Positions 1-8,486 of a DNA stretch of 64,000 nt are shown here, one piece after another; position 1 is the first letter of the stretch; each line of letters starts with the position of its first letter. Position numbers and translations under genes: made by a program. The notes beneath the pieces are model-generated. The model had not been told where the DNA came from. It worked only from the letters and a program-made list of their open reading frames with translations, and ran no database searches. The stretch is from Ferrimonas sp. YFM (GTDB lineage: Bacteria; Pseudomonadota; Gammaproteobacteria; Enterobacterales; Shewanellaceae). Where the stretch lies: positions 1,860,001-1,924,000 of the forward strand of contig NZ_AP027368.1 in assembly GCF_030296015.1 (NCBI RefSeq), in the 5' to 3' direction.

Positions 1-44
1 TCGACCTGGCCCGCAGCCGCGCCATTCTGGAAGCCGCCGTATAA
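1..44 (+). CDS. 3' end of an unidentified gene
   Basis: The third forward frame stays open from the left edge and reads DLARSRAILEAAV before a TAA stop at 42-44. A strong intrinsic terminator follows 24 bases later, as expected after a real gene end. Thirteen residues are too few to name the product. Confidence 0.6.
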   Translation, partial: DLARSRAILEAAV

Positions 45-67
45 GACCCTCTGGGTGCAAGAATCGA

Positions 68-95
68 AACCGCCTCCTTGTGAGGCGGTTTTTTT
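68..95 (+). terminator. Rho-independent terminator
   Basis: Nine-base arms AACCGCCTC (68-76) and GAGGCGGTT (82-90) form a perfect GC-rich stem with a five-base loop, followed by a T run to 95. It ends the transcript of the gene that enters from the left edge. Confidence 0.9.
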
Positions 96-364
96 ATGAC
101 AGAGTGTTTTGTGTGAGTGGCGGAAAGTATTTCCAATAGAAAGATATTTAGAGAAGAACAGCGGGCCTTGATTGGGGAGGTCAGAAAACTCTCTACAAGG
201 TGATCACTGTCAACCTATTGGCACGGTTTATATTAGTACAATGATTTTTGCCAATCCTTTGTTGAAATTAAGAATTGGTAATTGTCTTACTCGGTCAGGT
301 ATGGAAATCGCTGGGCTGATGTGCTCAGGGTAAAAAGGGTCAGGGCTACACTAGGGAAAGTTTC
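96..364. other. Intergenic region upstream of the c-di-GMP enzyme
   Basis: There is no convincing reading frame here; the short minus-strand frame that covers part of it runs into the next gene and resembles no family. The stretch is more A+T-rich than its surroundings, as expected of a promoter region. A purine-rich AGGGAAAG at about 352-360 serves as ribosome binding site for the gene at 365. No operator was recognised. Confidence 0.5.
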
Positions 365-2809
365 ATGAGTTCCATTCACATAAGGGCATTGAAGGTAGCG
401 CTTTTCCCACTGCTGATTTGGACTGCACTGATATTGTTCTCTTATCTGTGGAATGCCAAGTCCATCAGTGCGCAGATTATGGGTCAGGCTTATGCAGAAG
501 CGCGCACCAACCTGAATAAAGACATCACTTTCCGGCGCTGGGGGACTGAGCATGGTGGGGTTTATGTGCCCATCACCGACACCCAGAAATCGGTACCCTG
601 GCTGGATCATATTCCCGACCGCGACGTCACCACCACCGGCGGTCTCGAGCTCACCCTGTTGAACCCTGCCACCATGCTGCATCAGATGATGGATGCCTAC
701 GCGGAAGAGTATGGGGTGAGGGAGCGGATTACCGGCTTGAAGCAACTGAATCCTCATAATAAACCGGACGAGTGGGAAACTGAGCAGCTACATGCCTTTG
801 AGCGGGGCGAAAGCAGGGAGGTCTGGGCAGAGGTGGAGATCGAAGGGGTGCCCTACCTGCGTTATTTACGCGCCATGTATATGGAGCCCGGTTGTGACAA
901 GTGCCATGGAATATTGGGCTATAAAACGGGAGATTTACGGGGAGCCATTGGTTTAAATCTTCCTCTTTCAGCCTATTTCGACATGATCGATGAATCTGAA
1001 AAGAATTTATTGCTGACATATTTGTCAATCTGGTTTTTAATTGGGATGCTAATGATCACCTTTGGGTATCTTACAATTATCCAAAGGTCAGAAAAGGCCC
1101 GCCGTGAACGCGAGAGATTAACTTCTCAGAAAGCACTCAGGATTTATGGCAATGCATTTGAAAGTAGCGGTGATGCCATTCTTATTGCAGATATTGAAAA
1201 TAGAATCTTTGATGTAAACCCCGCTTTCGAAGAACTGACAGGCTACACCCTGCAAGAAGTAAAAGGCCAGATGACCTCCATCTTGTCCAGTGGAGAAACC
1301 AAGGCGAATGTGTATACCGAGATGTGGCATCGCCTTACTGAATTTGGCTTCTGGAGCGGTGAGCTTTGGAATCGGAGAAAGAACGGCGAGATGTATCCTG
1401 TCTGGACGTCGATTACCCTGGTCACAGACAGAGAGGAGTCCGAGTCTTTCTACATCGCCAATTACCGGGACATCAGTGAACAGAAAGCTATTCAAGCCCA
1501 AATATCTCACCTGGCCCACCACGACATCCTTACCGGACTGAGCAACAGATACAGCCTCGAAGAGCGCTTGGAGCAGGCGATGTTCAGCTGCACCCGAGCA
1601 CAAAAGGCATTGGCGGTATTGTTCATCGACCTGGATCGCTTTAAAAACATCAACGACTCACTCGGGCATCAGTCAGGGGATAGGTTTCTCATCAAAGTGG
1701 CCGACCGCATCAGAGCCTGCGTTCGAGAAGAGGACATTGTGGCGCGCATTGGTGGCGACGAGTTTGTCATAGTGATCACCGGGCTTAAGGATCAGCTCAA
1801 GGTGTCTTATGTGGCCGACAAGCTGATGAGAGTGATACAGCAACCGTACCAGTTGAACAATCGCAAGTTGGAAACCACAGCCAGTATTGGCATCTGCCTC
1901 TACCCTAATGATGCTCAGACGGTAGCAGACCTGCTCAAGAACGCCGATGTTGCCATGTACCAGGCGAAAGCCCGGGGAGGCAATAATTATCAGTACTTCT
2001 CTCCCGTCATGTCCATTGCCGCCAACGAGCGACTGGAGCTGGAACACGACATGCGATCGGCGTTAAGGCTGGGGCGATTTGAGCTGTACTTTCAGCCTCA
2101 ACTGGACTCGGCCGATCGCACTCTCTTTGGGGTTGAGGCTCTGCTGCGCTGGAATGACCCTGTGAGGGGCATGGTGCCACCGGATAAGTTCATTCCCATT
2201 GCCGAGGAGACCGGATTCATTATTCCTCTGGGGGACTGGGTGTTAGAGCAAGCGTGCAAAAAACTCTCCGAGTTAAAACGCACTCAGGACAAACCCATTA
2301 AAGTGGCGGTCAATATTTCGGCGAAACAGTTGCAGTCGGACGCCCTGGTGAGCACGGTAGCCGGGCTCATTGATCAGTATTCAATCGAGAAAAATGAGCT
2401 GCAGATTGAGATCACCGAATCGGCCGCCATGCAGGAGCCGGAGTTTGCCGCTCATCAGTTGTCTCTGCTCAGTAACCTGGGGGTGTTGCTGGCCATTGAT
2501 GACTTCGGCACAGGCCACTCCTCTATGGTGTATCTGAAGCGGTTGCCGATTCATACTCTTAAGCTGGATCGCACCTTTGTCGGTGACATTGGTGCGGATG
2601 AGGGCGATGAGGAGATCTGCATCGCCACCATCTCTCTGGCTCACAGCCTGGGATTGAGAGTGGTCGCCGAAGGGGTGGAAACCCGGCAGCAGCTGACGTT
2701 TCTGGTGTCTCACCGCTGTGATTATTTGCAGGGCTTCCTGTTCAGCAAGCCTCTTTCTGCTGCCGACCTGGACCGATTTATGATGAGAGAGCGTCAGTTC
2801 TATTGGTGA
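365..2809 (+). CDS. Membrane c-di-GMP enzyme: DUF3365 haem-type sensor, PAS, GGDEF, EAL
   Basis: This 814-residue inner-membrane protein probably makes and/or breaks cyclic di-GMP in response to a periplasmic signal. Transmembrane segments lie near residues 11-29 and 218-238. Between them is a Tll0287/DUF3365-type domain with a haem c motif, CDKCH (177-181). A PAS domain (about 258-375) precedes the GGDEF domain, where the GGDEF signature (463-467) is intact and an inhibitory-site RxxD (454-457) lies five residues before it. The EAL domain starts its signature at 591 and keeps DDFGTG and the later AEGVET motif. Both catalytic domains therefore look active, so the net direction cannot be read from sequence. 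The gene stands alone between terminators. Haem attachment is inferred from the motif and the predicted periplasmic location. Confidence 0.93.
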   Translation: MSSIHIRALKVALFPLLIWTALILFSYLWNAKSISAQIMGQAYAEARTNLNKDITFRRWGTEHGGVYVPITDTQKSVPWLDHIPDRDVTTTGGLELTLLNPATMLHQMMDAYAEEYGVRERITGLKQLNPHNKPDEWETEQLHAFERGESREVWAEVEIEGVPYLRYLRAMYMEPGCDKCHGILGYKTGDLRGAIGLNLPLSAYFDMIDESEKNLLLTYLSIWFLIGMLMITFGYLTIIQRSEKARRERERLTSQKALRIYGNAFESSGDAILIADIENRIFDVNPAFEELTGYTLQEVKGQMTSILSSGETKANVYTEMWHRLTEFGFWSGELWNRRKNGEMYPVWTSITLVTDREESESFYIANYRDISEQKAIQAQISHLAHHDILTGLSNRYSLEERLEQAMFSCTRAQKALAVLFIDLDRFKNINDSLGHQSGDRFLIKVADRIRACVREEDIVARIGGDEFVIVITGLKDQLKVSYVADKLMRVIQQPYQLNNRKLETTASIGICLYPNDAQTVADLLKNADVAMYQAKARGGNNYQYFSPVMSIAANERLELEHDMRSALRLGRFELYFQPQLDSADRTLFGVEALLRWNDPVRGMVPPDKFIPIAEETGFIIPLGDWVLEQACKKLSELKRTQDKPIKVAVNISAKQLQSDALVSTVAGLIDQYSIEKNELQIEITESAAMQEPEFAAHQLSLLSNLGVLLAIDDFGTGHSSMVYLKRLPIHTLKLDRTFVGDIGADEGDEEICIATISLAHSLGLRVVAEGVETRQQLTFLVSHRCDYLQGFLFSKPLSAADLDRFMMRERQFYW

Positions 2810-2833
2810 CCTCTGGGTCTGTCGGCCAGATAA

Positions 2834-2862
2834 AAAAATCCCCGCAACTGCGGGGATTTTTC
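2834..2862. terminator. Bidirectional terminator between convergent genes
   Basis: AAAAATCCCCGC pairs with GCGGGGATTTTT around an ACT loop. A runs on one side and T runs on the other let it stop transcription from both the c-di-GMP gene (+) and the transporter gene (-). Confidence 0.9.
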
Positions 2863-2876
2863 TTAGTTGGATTCGC

Positions 2877-4352
2877 TTAGCTCTCTGCCTGTTGCAGTTC
2901 GCCGGCCGGTTCCAGCTCCTCTTTGCCCAGCATCTTCTTAATCAGCTGAGAGGCACTGAAGGCCACCGCCACCATCACAACCGCCATCAGGGTCAACATA
3001 CCGAAGTAGTCGCCATAGAGGTTCTGGACGATGGACTGGGTGATCTCCTGGCCCTTCTCCACGGCGATGGAGGTGGAGAACACCGCACTGACCACGCCGG
3101 AGAGGGCGATGGACACCGAGAACAGGCTGACGGAGAACGCCTCGATATGCTTGGGGGTCACCTGCAGGATGAAGGCCACCACCATGGAGCCAACAATCAC
3201 CTCGGCCAGGGCCTGGAAGAAGTGGATCACCAGGAACACCTCGGGGCGAATCACCACATCGGTGCCCACGGTCATCACCGCCAGGGTCAGGGTGCCGAAC
3301 GCCATGGCGGTCAGGATAAAGGCGAAGCCGACCTTGGTGGCGGTGGTGAAGTGGATGCCACGCTTCTCCAGGGAGGAGAACACCAGGGCGATCAGCGGGC
3401 CGCCAACCATGCACCACATTGGGTTCATGGCCATGGAAGCTTCAGGCGCCAGCGGGATGAAGCCGAACAGGTCACCGCGCATGGTGTTGATGCTCACCAG
3501 GGTCATGGAGGTCATCATCTGGCCGTAGTAGACGAAGAAGGCGATGGAGAGCATCACCATGATCAGGATGGTGCCCATGCGCATCGCTTCGGGCTTCTTC
3601 GCCTTGAACATCAGCACCACCAGGTAGCCGATGGCACCCAGACCGATGGCGTACACGATGTTTTTACCGATCTCCATGTTGGAGAACATGAAGAACACCA
3701 GGGCGATCATGGCGATGGAGATGGCGACAAACAGTGCCCAGTTGGTCATGCTCACTGGTTTGCGGTCGATCTCAGGGCTGATCTCCAGCAGAGGCTTACG
3801 GTTGATCACCATCAGCACGAACGCCAGTATCGCCATGGCGGAGGAGAGGGCGAAGCTGCCGTTGAAGCCAATCACCAGGATGATCATCGGGAAGGCGTAT
3901 TGGCTGATGAAGGCGCCGATGTTGTTGATGGAGTAGTTCACCGCATAGCCGTTCTCGAAGTCCTCTTCAGTCTTGAAGGTGCGCTTGAACAGAGGCGAGT
4001 AGGCGGGGAACATCAGGCCACGGGCGTAACTGGCCAGGGCGATGCCCGCCAGGCTCATGGGTACGTTGGCCATGGAGGCACCCAGTACCAGCAGGGCGTA
4101 ACCGCCACCGAAGCAGGTAAAGGAGAGGGACAGGGAGCGGTAGGCACCCAGGAAGCGGTCGGCGATGAAGCCGCCTGCGATGGCAAACAGGGGGCCGATG
4201 GCCGAGAAGGCACCCACCACCATCATGGTGTCGGCTTCGGAGTATCCCAGGTCTTCCAGGAAGAAGCGGGTCAGTACCGCCATTACGCCATAGAAGGACA
4301 TGCCAAACATCATCTGGCACACCATCATGGACCTATTCAATCGGTTCCACAT
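2877..4352 (-). CDS. MFS transporter, POT/PTR-like
   Basis: A 491-residue integral membrane protein with about 12-14 predicted helices. The loop sequence GGFIADRFLGAYR (around residues 61-73) matches the helix 2-3 loop of proton-dependent oligopeptide transporters, and SINNIGAFIS resembles the POT helix 4-5 region. The ExxER proton-coupling motif normally found in helix 1 is absent: the start reads MMFGMSFYGVMAV. The protein is therefore a divergent POT relative or a separate MFS branch, and oligopeptide transport should not be assumed. It lies downstream of add on the same strand, with a terminator between, so it is probably transcribed separately. Substrate is unknown; a nucleoside or peptide is possible from context. 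Confidence 0.8.
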   Translation of the reverse strand: MWNRLNRSMMVCQMMFGMSFYGVMAVLTRFFLEDLGYSEADTMMVVGAFSAIGPLFAIAGGFIADRFLGAYRSLSLSFTCFGGGYALLVLGASMANVPMSLAGIALASYARGLMFPAYSPLFKRTFKTEEDFENGYAVNYSINNIGAFISQYAFPMIILVIGFNGSFALSSAMAILAFVLMVINRKPLLEISPEIDRKPVSMTNWALFVAISIAMIALVFFMFSNMEIGKNIVYAIGLGAIGYLVVLMFKAKKPEAMRMGTILIMVMLSIAFFVYYGQMMTSMTLVSINTMRGDLFGFIPLAPEASMAMNPMWCMVGGPLIALVFSSLEKRGIHFTTATKVGFAFILTAMAFGTLTLAVMTVGTDVVIRPEVFLVIHFFQALAEVIVGSMVVAFILQVTPKHIEAFSVSLFSVSIALSGVVSAVFSTSIAVEKGQEITQSIVQNLYGDYFGMLTLMAVVMVAVAFSASQLIKKMLGKEELEPAGELQQAES

Positions 4353-4596
4353 AACTACTTCTCTTTGTAGGAACTTTTCGCTCTCGATGGTGAAAAAGAG
4401 AACAAATTCAATGATTACAACAGGTTGCGGATTTTACCATCGCCCAGCCCAATCCCCTACGCACGACCTCGCAAAGCGGAATATTGTTCTGCGCCAATCC
4501 GGGGCGATTTTGTAAATATTCCTTTACGCGAATGAGATTGGGCTGTGTTTCTCAGTCGGAGGTGACTGAATGGAGTTTGGGGAGAGTCCTAAAGGA

Positions 4597-4622
4597 AAAG
4601 CCCCGCATTGCAGGGCTTTTCT
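4597..4622 (-). terminator. Terminator of add
   Basis: AAAAGCCC (4597-4604) and GGGCTTTT (4613-4620) form a hairpin 17 bases beyond the add stop codon. Read on the minus strand it ends in a T-rich tract. Confidence 0.8.
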
Positions 4623-4636
4623 GTGTGGCACAGCCC

Positions 4637-5632
4637 TTAGGGCAGGTAGGTCAGCAACCTGGCTTTCACTTCGTCGGAAGCAAAGGCGTTCTCCACACTG
4701 ACCCGGTAGATCTCGAAATACTCCTCGAGAGTCAGATCGAACTCCGTCACCACCTTACGCACCTCGTCGGTCATGGTGGTGTTGGAGACGGTGCGGTTGT
4801 CGGTGTTGATGGTGATCAGCACCCCGTCTTTGTGGAACGCCTTGACCGGGTGAGTCGCCAGTGACTCCACCGCCTTGGTCTGGACGTTGCTGCTGGGGCA
4901 GGTCTCCAGGGCCACCGACTGGTCTTTCACCAGTTGATAGGCATCAGGATGCCCCTTGATGTGGATGCCGTGACCGATGCGTTCGGCCCCCAGCAGTGCC
5001 ACGGCGTCGTGCACATTCTGTCCATCCCCTTGCTCACCGGCATGGATGGTCACCCTGAACCCCTTGTCACGGGCGTACTGGGCATAGGGGATGAACTCAT
5101 GGCAGAAGCCGGAACGTTCACTGCCTGCCAGATCGAAGGCCACGACCCCTTTGCCCAGGAACTGGGCGCCGGCGTCGATGACGTCATTGATTCTGTCTTT
5201 GGGCATGGTGCGCAATATGGAGAGGATGTAGTTTCCCCGAATGTCATACTGCTGTTCGGCGCGCTGCATCCCCCTGATGGCACTGCCCATGATCTGATCA
5301 AGCTCCAGCCCTTTCTGCATATGCAGCAGCGGGCCGAAACGCACCTCCAGGTACTTCACGTTCTCCAGCGCGGCGTCTTCAAACAGCTCGAAGGAGATAC
5401 GCTCGATGGCCTCTTCGGTCTGCATCACAGACAGGGGCAGGTCGAAGCGGGAGAGGTATTGATCCAGATTGGGGCAAGTCTCAGGGGCGATCATCAGCGA
5501 CTTGATATGATCGACATCTTCACTGGGCAGAGACAACTGTTGGCGACGGGCCAGGTCAATGATGGTCTGGGGGCGTACGCTGCCGTCCAGGTGGCAATGA
5601 AGATCGATCTTAGGCAAGTCAAAGTGATTCAT
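4637..5632 (-). CDS. add: Adenosine deaminase
   Basis: Converts adenosine and deoxyadenosine to inosine and deoxyinosine in purine salvage; cytoplasmic zinc enzyme. At 331 residues it matches the family length (E. coli Add, 333). Zinc ligands and catalytic residues are all visible: H12 and H14 in [10 protein letters not shown]197 and E200 in TIHAGE, H221 in GHGIH, and D278 in NTDN. The start is fixed by AAAGG ahead of the ATG at 5632. The gene is preceded by an adenine-type purine riboswitch and ends at its own terminator. The flanking MFS transporters could be functionally linked but are not in the same transcript. Confidence 0.97.
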   Translation of the reverse strand: MNHFDLPKIDLHCHLDGSVRPQTIIDLARRQQLSLPSEDVDHIKSLMIAPETCPNLDQYLSRFDLPLSVMQTEEAIERISFELFEDAALENVKYLEVRFGPLLHMQKGLELDQIMGSAIRGMQRAEQQYDIRGNYILSILRTMPKDRINDVIDAGAQFLGKGVVAFDLAGSERSGFCHEFIPYAQYARDKGFRVTIHAGEQGDGQNVHDAVALLGAERIGHGIHIKGHPDAYQLVKDQSVALETCPSSNVQTKAVESLATHPVKAFHKDGVLITINTDNRTVSNTTMTDEVRKVVTEFDLTLEEYFEIYRVSVENAFASDEVKARLLTYLP

Positions 5633-5668
5633 GAGTCTCTACCTTTCTATAAGGAAAAAAGCTAAAGA

Positions 5669-5736
5669 CTTCATAATCAAGAATTTGCGGCTCTTGGTAG
5701 AAACTCCCGAACCATATTATCGGGATTATATGAAGC
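5669..5736 (-). promoter_or_regulatory. Purine riboswitch, adenine type, in the add leader
   Basis: Read on the minus strand this is a full purine aptamer. P1 pairs CUUCAU (5735-5730) with AUGAAG (5674-5669). P2 is closed by CCGA/UCGG with loop UAAUAUGG. The conserved core GUUUCUACC follows, then P3 CAAGAG/UUCUUG with loop CCGCAAA, which can kiss L2. The base at the specificity position, in UUGAUUAUG just before the P1 3' strand, is U rather than C; this is the known mark of adenine rather than guanine recognition. The aptamer ends 36 bases before the add ATG. CCUU and AAGG in that spacer can pair over the Shine-Dalgarno, so translational control is likely, as in the Vibrio vulnificus add switch. 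The expression mechanism is inference. Confidence 0.95.
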
Positions 5737-5751
5737 AAGGTTCGCGGCGAG

Positions 5752-5779
5752 TCTATCACAGCCTCAATCAGGTTGCCAA
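5752..5779 (-). promoter_or_regulatory. Possible promoter of the add leader
   Basis: On the minus strand TTGGCA (5779-5774) is followed 16 bases later by GATAGA (5757-5752), preceded by TG. The start point would fall about ten bases before the riboswitch P1 stem, which is where it should be. The -10 match is only three of six, so this is tentative. Confidence 0.35.
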
Positions 5780-6038
5780 GCGGGGTGGAATGGGTATTTT
5801 TCGCTGCCTCATTGTTACACTTTGGTGACCTGTGCCTCTATGTCCTCCTATGGCAGTCACACCTCTCTCAACGTGATCCAGGCCCCGTAGAGGGGCTCTC
5901 GCCCTTGGAGGTGCGTCGCGACCTCTGGGTAAATAGGGTACACTGGCCGCCAGATTTGGACCGGTGCCGTCTTCAGGACAAGGTTGGACCTGGGTTGCTG
6001 GTCTGTGAAAGTCACCATGTAAATGGAACACAACTATA
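5780..6038. other. Intergenic region upstream of the second MFS transporter
   Basis: No gene is supported here. The region should hold the promoter of the transporter at 6039; a TACACT near 5938 is a possible -10 but no good -35 was found. An inverted repeat GAGGT/ACCTC lies near 5909-5926 with unknown role. No second purine riboswitch is present. Confidence 0.4.
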
Positions 6039-7448
6039 ATGAATTCAACAAAAACAGAGACTCTCTTCAGGGGTTACCCGAAGAACTTCTGGGTCGCAAA
6101 CGGCGTTGAACTGCTGGAGCGAGCCGCCTATTACGGTGTGTTCATCGTAATCACCCTCTATCTCTCCCGAATCCTGGGTTTTAGCGACGTTGAAGCGGCG
6201 TGGATCTCCGGCTCCTTCTCCGCCGGCCTCTACTTCCTGCCCACTTTCTCCGGCGCCATTGCCGATCGCATCGGATTCAGAAACTCTCTGATGCTGGCCT
6301 TTGGTTTGCTGACCATAGGTTACGCCAGTCTGGCATTCCTGCCGGTCGCCCTGGAGGCTCAGGGCCTGGTGGAGTATGGCCGCCAGGTGGTGTATCACGG
6401 CCTGCGTGAAGCGGACGTTCGTTGGGCCATTGTTCCGGTGATGATTGTCATCATGATTGGTGGCTCCTTCATCAAGGCGGTGATCACCGCCACCGTAGCC
6501 AAGTCCACCACCGCTGAAACCCGAGCCAAGGGCTTCTCCATCTTCTACATGATGGTGAACATTGGCGCCTTTTCCGGTAAGACCGTGGTGAAACCTCTGC
6601 GTGAGTCCATGGGTGACCTGGGCCTGGTGAACCTGAACTACTTTGCCGCAGCGATGACCGCCATCGCCTTTGTCAGCATCTTCCTGTTCTTCAAGACCAC
6701 CGAGACTGCCGACGAAAAACGCTCCATGGCCGACACCTGGGCGGCGCTGATCAAGGTACTGACCAATGGCCGCCTGATCACCCTGACTCTGATCATCACC
6801 GGCTTCTGGATGGTGCAGCACCAGCTGTACGCCACCATGCCCAAGTACGTGCTGCGTATGGCCGGTGAGGGCGCCTCTCCCTCCTGGTACGCCAACGTGA
6901 ACCCCTTCGTGGTGGTGATGACCGTAGGCGTGGTGACCTCCATGATGCGTGGCCGCACCGCGCTGCAATCCATGACCGTGGGTATGTTCATCATGCCTCT
7001 GTCGGCGCTGGCCATGGCTTCCGGCAACATGCTGGATGGCAATGTGGACCTGGGCTTTATGCAGATGCACCCGGTGGCCTTCATGATGATCATGGGCATC
7101 GTGCTGCAGGGTCTGGCGGAGTCCTTCATCTCCCCCCGTTTCCTGGAGTATTTCTCCCTGCAGGCACCTAAGGGTGAAGAGGGCCTCTACCTGGGCTTCT
7201 CCCACCTGCACTCCTTCATCAGTTCGCTGCTGGGCTTTGGTCTCTCCGGCTACCTGCTGGAAGCCTACTGCCCGGATCCGCGCCTGTTCGCCTCCCAGGC
7301 TGAGTGGGCCGCTGCCGCCGCGAACGCGCACTACATCTGGTACTTCTTCGCCGGTATCGCCGCGGTGTCTGCCGTGTCGCTGATCATCTACGGTAAGGTG
7401 ATTGGTCGCATGGATCGCAAGCTTGAGGCTCAGACGGCCACCGCCTGA
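6039..7448 (+). CDS. MFS transporter, POT/PTR-like
   Basis: A 469-residue inner-membrane transporter. Its first helix carries ELLERAAYYGV (residues 24-34), a good match to the ExxERFxYYG proton-coupling motif of POT oligopeptide transporters. SGAIADRIGFRN (about 76-87) fits the helix 2-3 loop, and MVNIGAF the helix 4-5 region. Many POT proteins move di- and tripeptides; some move nitrate or other solutes, so the substrate is open. It is transcribed divergently from add, with the add riboswitch on the other side of the shared intergenic region, and ends at a strong terminator. The ribosome binding site is weak (GGAACA). Confidence 0.85.
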   Translation: MNSTKTETLFRGYPKNFWVANGVELLERAAYYGVFIVITLYLSRILGFSDVEAAWISGSFSAGLYFLPTFSGAIADRIGFRNSLMLAFGLLTIGYASLAFLPVALEAQGLVEYGRQVVYHGLREADVRWAIVPVMIVIMIGGSFIKAVITATVAKSTTAETRAKGFSIFYMMVNIGAFSGKTVVKPLRESMGDLGLVNLNYFAAAMTAIAFVSIFLFFKTTETADEKRSMADTWAALIKVLTNGRLITLTLIITGFWMVQHQLYATMPKYVLRMAGEGASPSWYANVNPFVVVMTVGVVTSMMRGRTALQSMTVGMFIMPLSALAMASGNMLDGNVDLGFMQMHPVAFMMIMGIVLQGLAESFISPRFLEYFSLQAPKGEEGLYLGFSHLHSFISSLLGFGLSGYLLEAYCPDPRLFASQAEWAAAAANAHYIWYFFAGIAAVSAVSLIIYGKVIGRMDRKLEAQTATA

Positions 7449-7466
7449 TAGCACTCATCCAGACAC

Positions 7467-7495
7467 AAAAAAGGGTCCGAAACGGACCCTTTTTT
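7467..7495. terminator. Bidirectional terminator
   Basis: AAAAAGGGTCCG and CGGACCCTTTTT flank an AAA loop. The stem is perfect and has A and T tracts on both sides, serving the convergent genes at 6039-7448 (+) and 7515-8336 (-). Confidence 0.92.
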
Positions 7496-7514
7496 ATGGC
7501 GGCATCGCCGTAGA

Positions 7515-8336
7515 TTACAGGCGGTCGTCGATGACGGTGCCCGGCGGGAAGGCCTGCAGAAAGGCGCCGCTTTTGAGCATATTCTGTTCCAGGCGGTTCT
7601 GGGCGTCGCGGTTGGTTTGTTGTGAGTCGCTGGTGTCCGACAGGCTGGCCGCCTCAGCGGGGGCCGTTTCTGTGCTGTCACCGGATGGTGCGGTATTGAC
7701 CGCAGTGGCTGAGTTACTCCCGCTGGTGGTGCTGGATGTCTGTGACTCAGTGTCCACTTCCTGCTCCATTTCAGCCAATTCCAGGGTGGCCTGATTCATG
7801 ATGATGGAGGCCTGGGCGGCGACCCGCCGGTCCTGGTTGGAGGGCTGCATGGGGGCATTGGCGGCTCGGATCACCGTTTCCATCTTTTCGATGGTGGCCT
7901 GGGGGTCGCCGTCAACCTTGCTGGTGTCGATGCTGACTTCGCCATTTTGAGCGTACATGCGGCCATCGCTGCCCCGAACAAACTCATACTCTGGCGAACC
8001 GGCGTGTTTGCCACCGACCCTGGTGTGTGCCTGTTCGTGAGTGCGCACTTCCTGATCCCGAGCTTTTAGCTGGTCCAGTTGTTGCTCGACCAGTTTGCTT
8101 TCAGGATCCTGACTCGCGGCCTTGGGGGCATCCTCACCCTGAGCACCGCTGCTGACCTCTATGCGGTTGTCTCGCCGCTCCTGCTGGCCCTGAGGGTCGC
8201 TTTTCTGGCCTTCCCGGGCGGCAGTGGCTGCATCGGCATTGACCGGTACGCTGCCCTGAGGGTTGGCCGGGGCAGGCTGAGTGGCGGGGGCCACGGTCGC
8301 CGGGGCGATGTAGGGAGCGGTGTGGTTCAATTGCAT
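7515..8336 (-). CDS. SprA-related putative metalloprotease (CJM1_0395 family)
   Basis: A 273-residue protein whose middle (about 80-200) matches the SprA-related family. It has the metal-binding HExxH-type motif HEQAH (100-104) followed by HAGSPEYEF and GxDG(R)xYAxxGEV. The first 75 residues are rich in Ala, Pro, Gln and Gly and probably disordered. The last 70 residues are rich in Ser, Thr and Ala. There is no signal peptide. Family members occur widely in marine Gammaproteobacteria, but no substrate is established; proteolytic activity is inferred from the motif only. Confidence 0.85.
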   Translation of the reverse strand: MQLNHTAPYIAPATVAPATQPAPANPQGSVPVNADAATAAREGQKSDPQGQQERRDNRIEVSSGAQGEDAPKAASQDPESKLVEQQLDQLKARDQEVRTHEQAHTRVGGKHAGSPEYEFVRGSDGRMYAQNGEVSIDTSKVDGDPQATIEKMETVIRAANAPMQPSNQDRRVAAQASIIMNQATLELAEMEQEVDTESQTSSTTSGSNSATAVNTAPSGDSTETAPAEAASLSDTSDSQQTNRDAQNRLEQNMLKSGAFLQAFPPGTVIDDRL

Positions 8337-8486
8337 GGCGTGAACGGCTCAAGGTGGATTCATGGCCGCTATTATTGCATAAAAACAGGGTGGTTACAGA
8401 ACCAACGCCAGAGGCTGGCCTGGTTGCAGGTCGGGTGCTAAGGTGGACCGCTGTTTTACCTTTCTATGCATTGGACCCGACCGTTT

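Noticed and set aside
2892-4370. 492-codon plus-strand frame opposite the first MFS transporter
   Set aside because: Extremely His/Gly/Asp-rich, the mirror image of hydrophobic membrane-protein codons. Not a real protein.
5780-6038. Second purine riboswitch ahead of the plus-strand MFS transporter
   Set aside because: The conserved core TTTCTACC and paired P2/P3 stems are absent from this leader.
6045-7454. 469-codon minus-strand frame opposite the second MFS transporter
   Set aside because: His/Gly/Gln-rich mirror image of a membrane protein gene.
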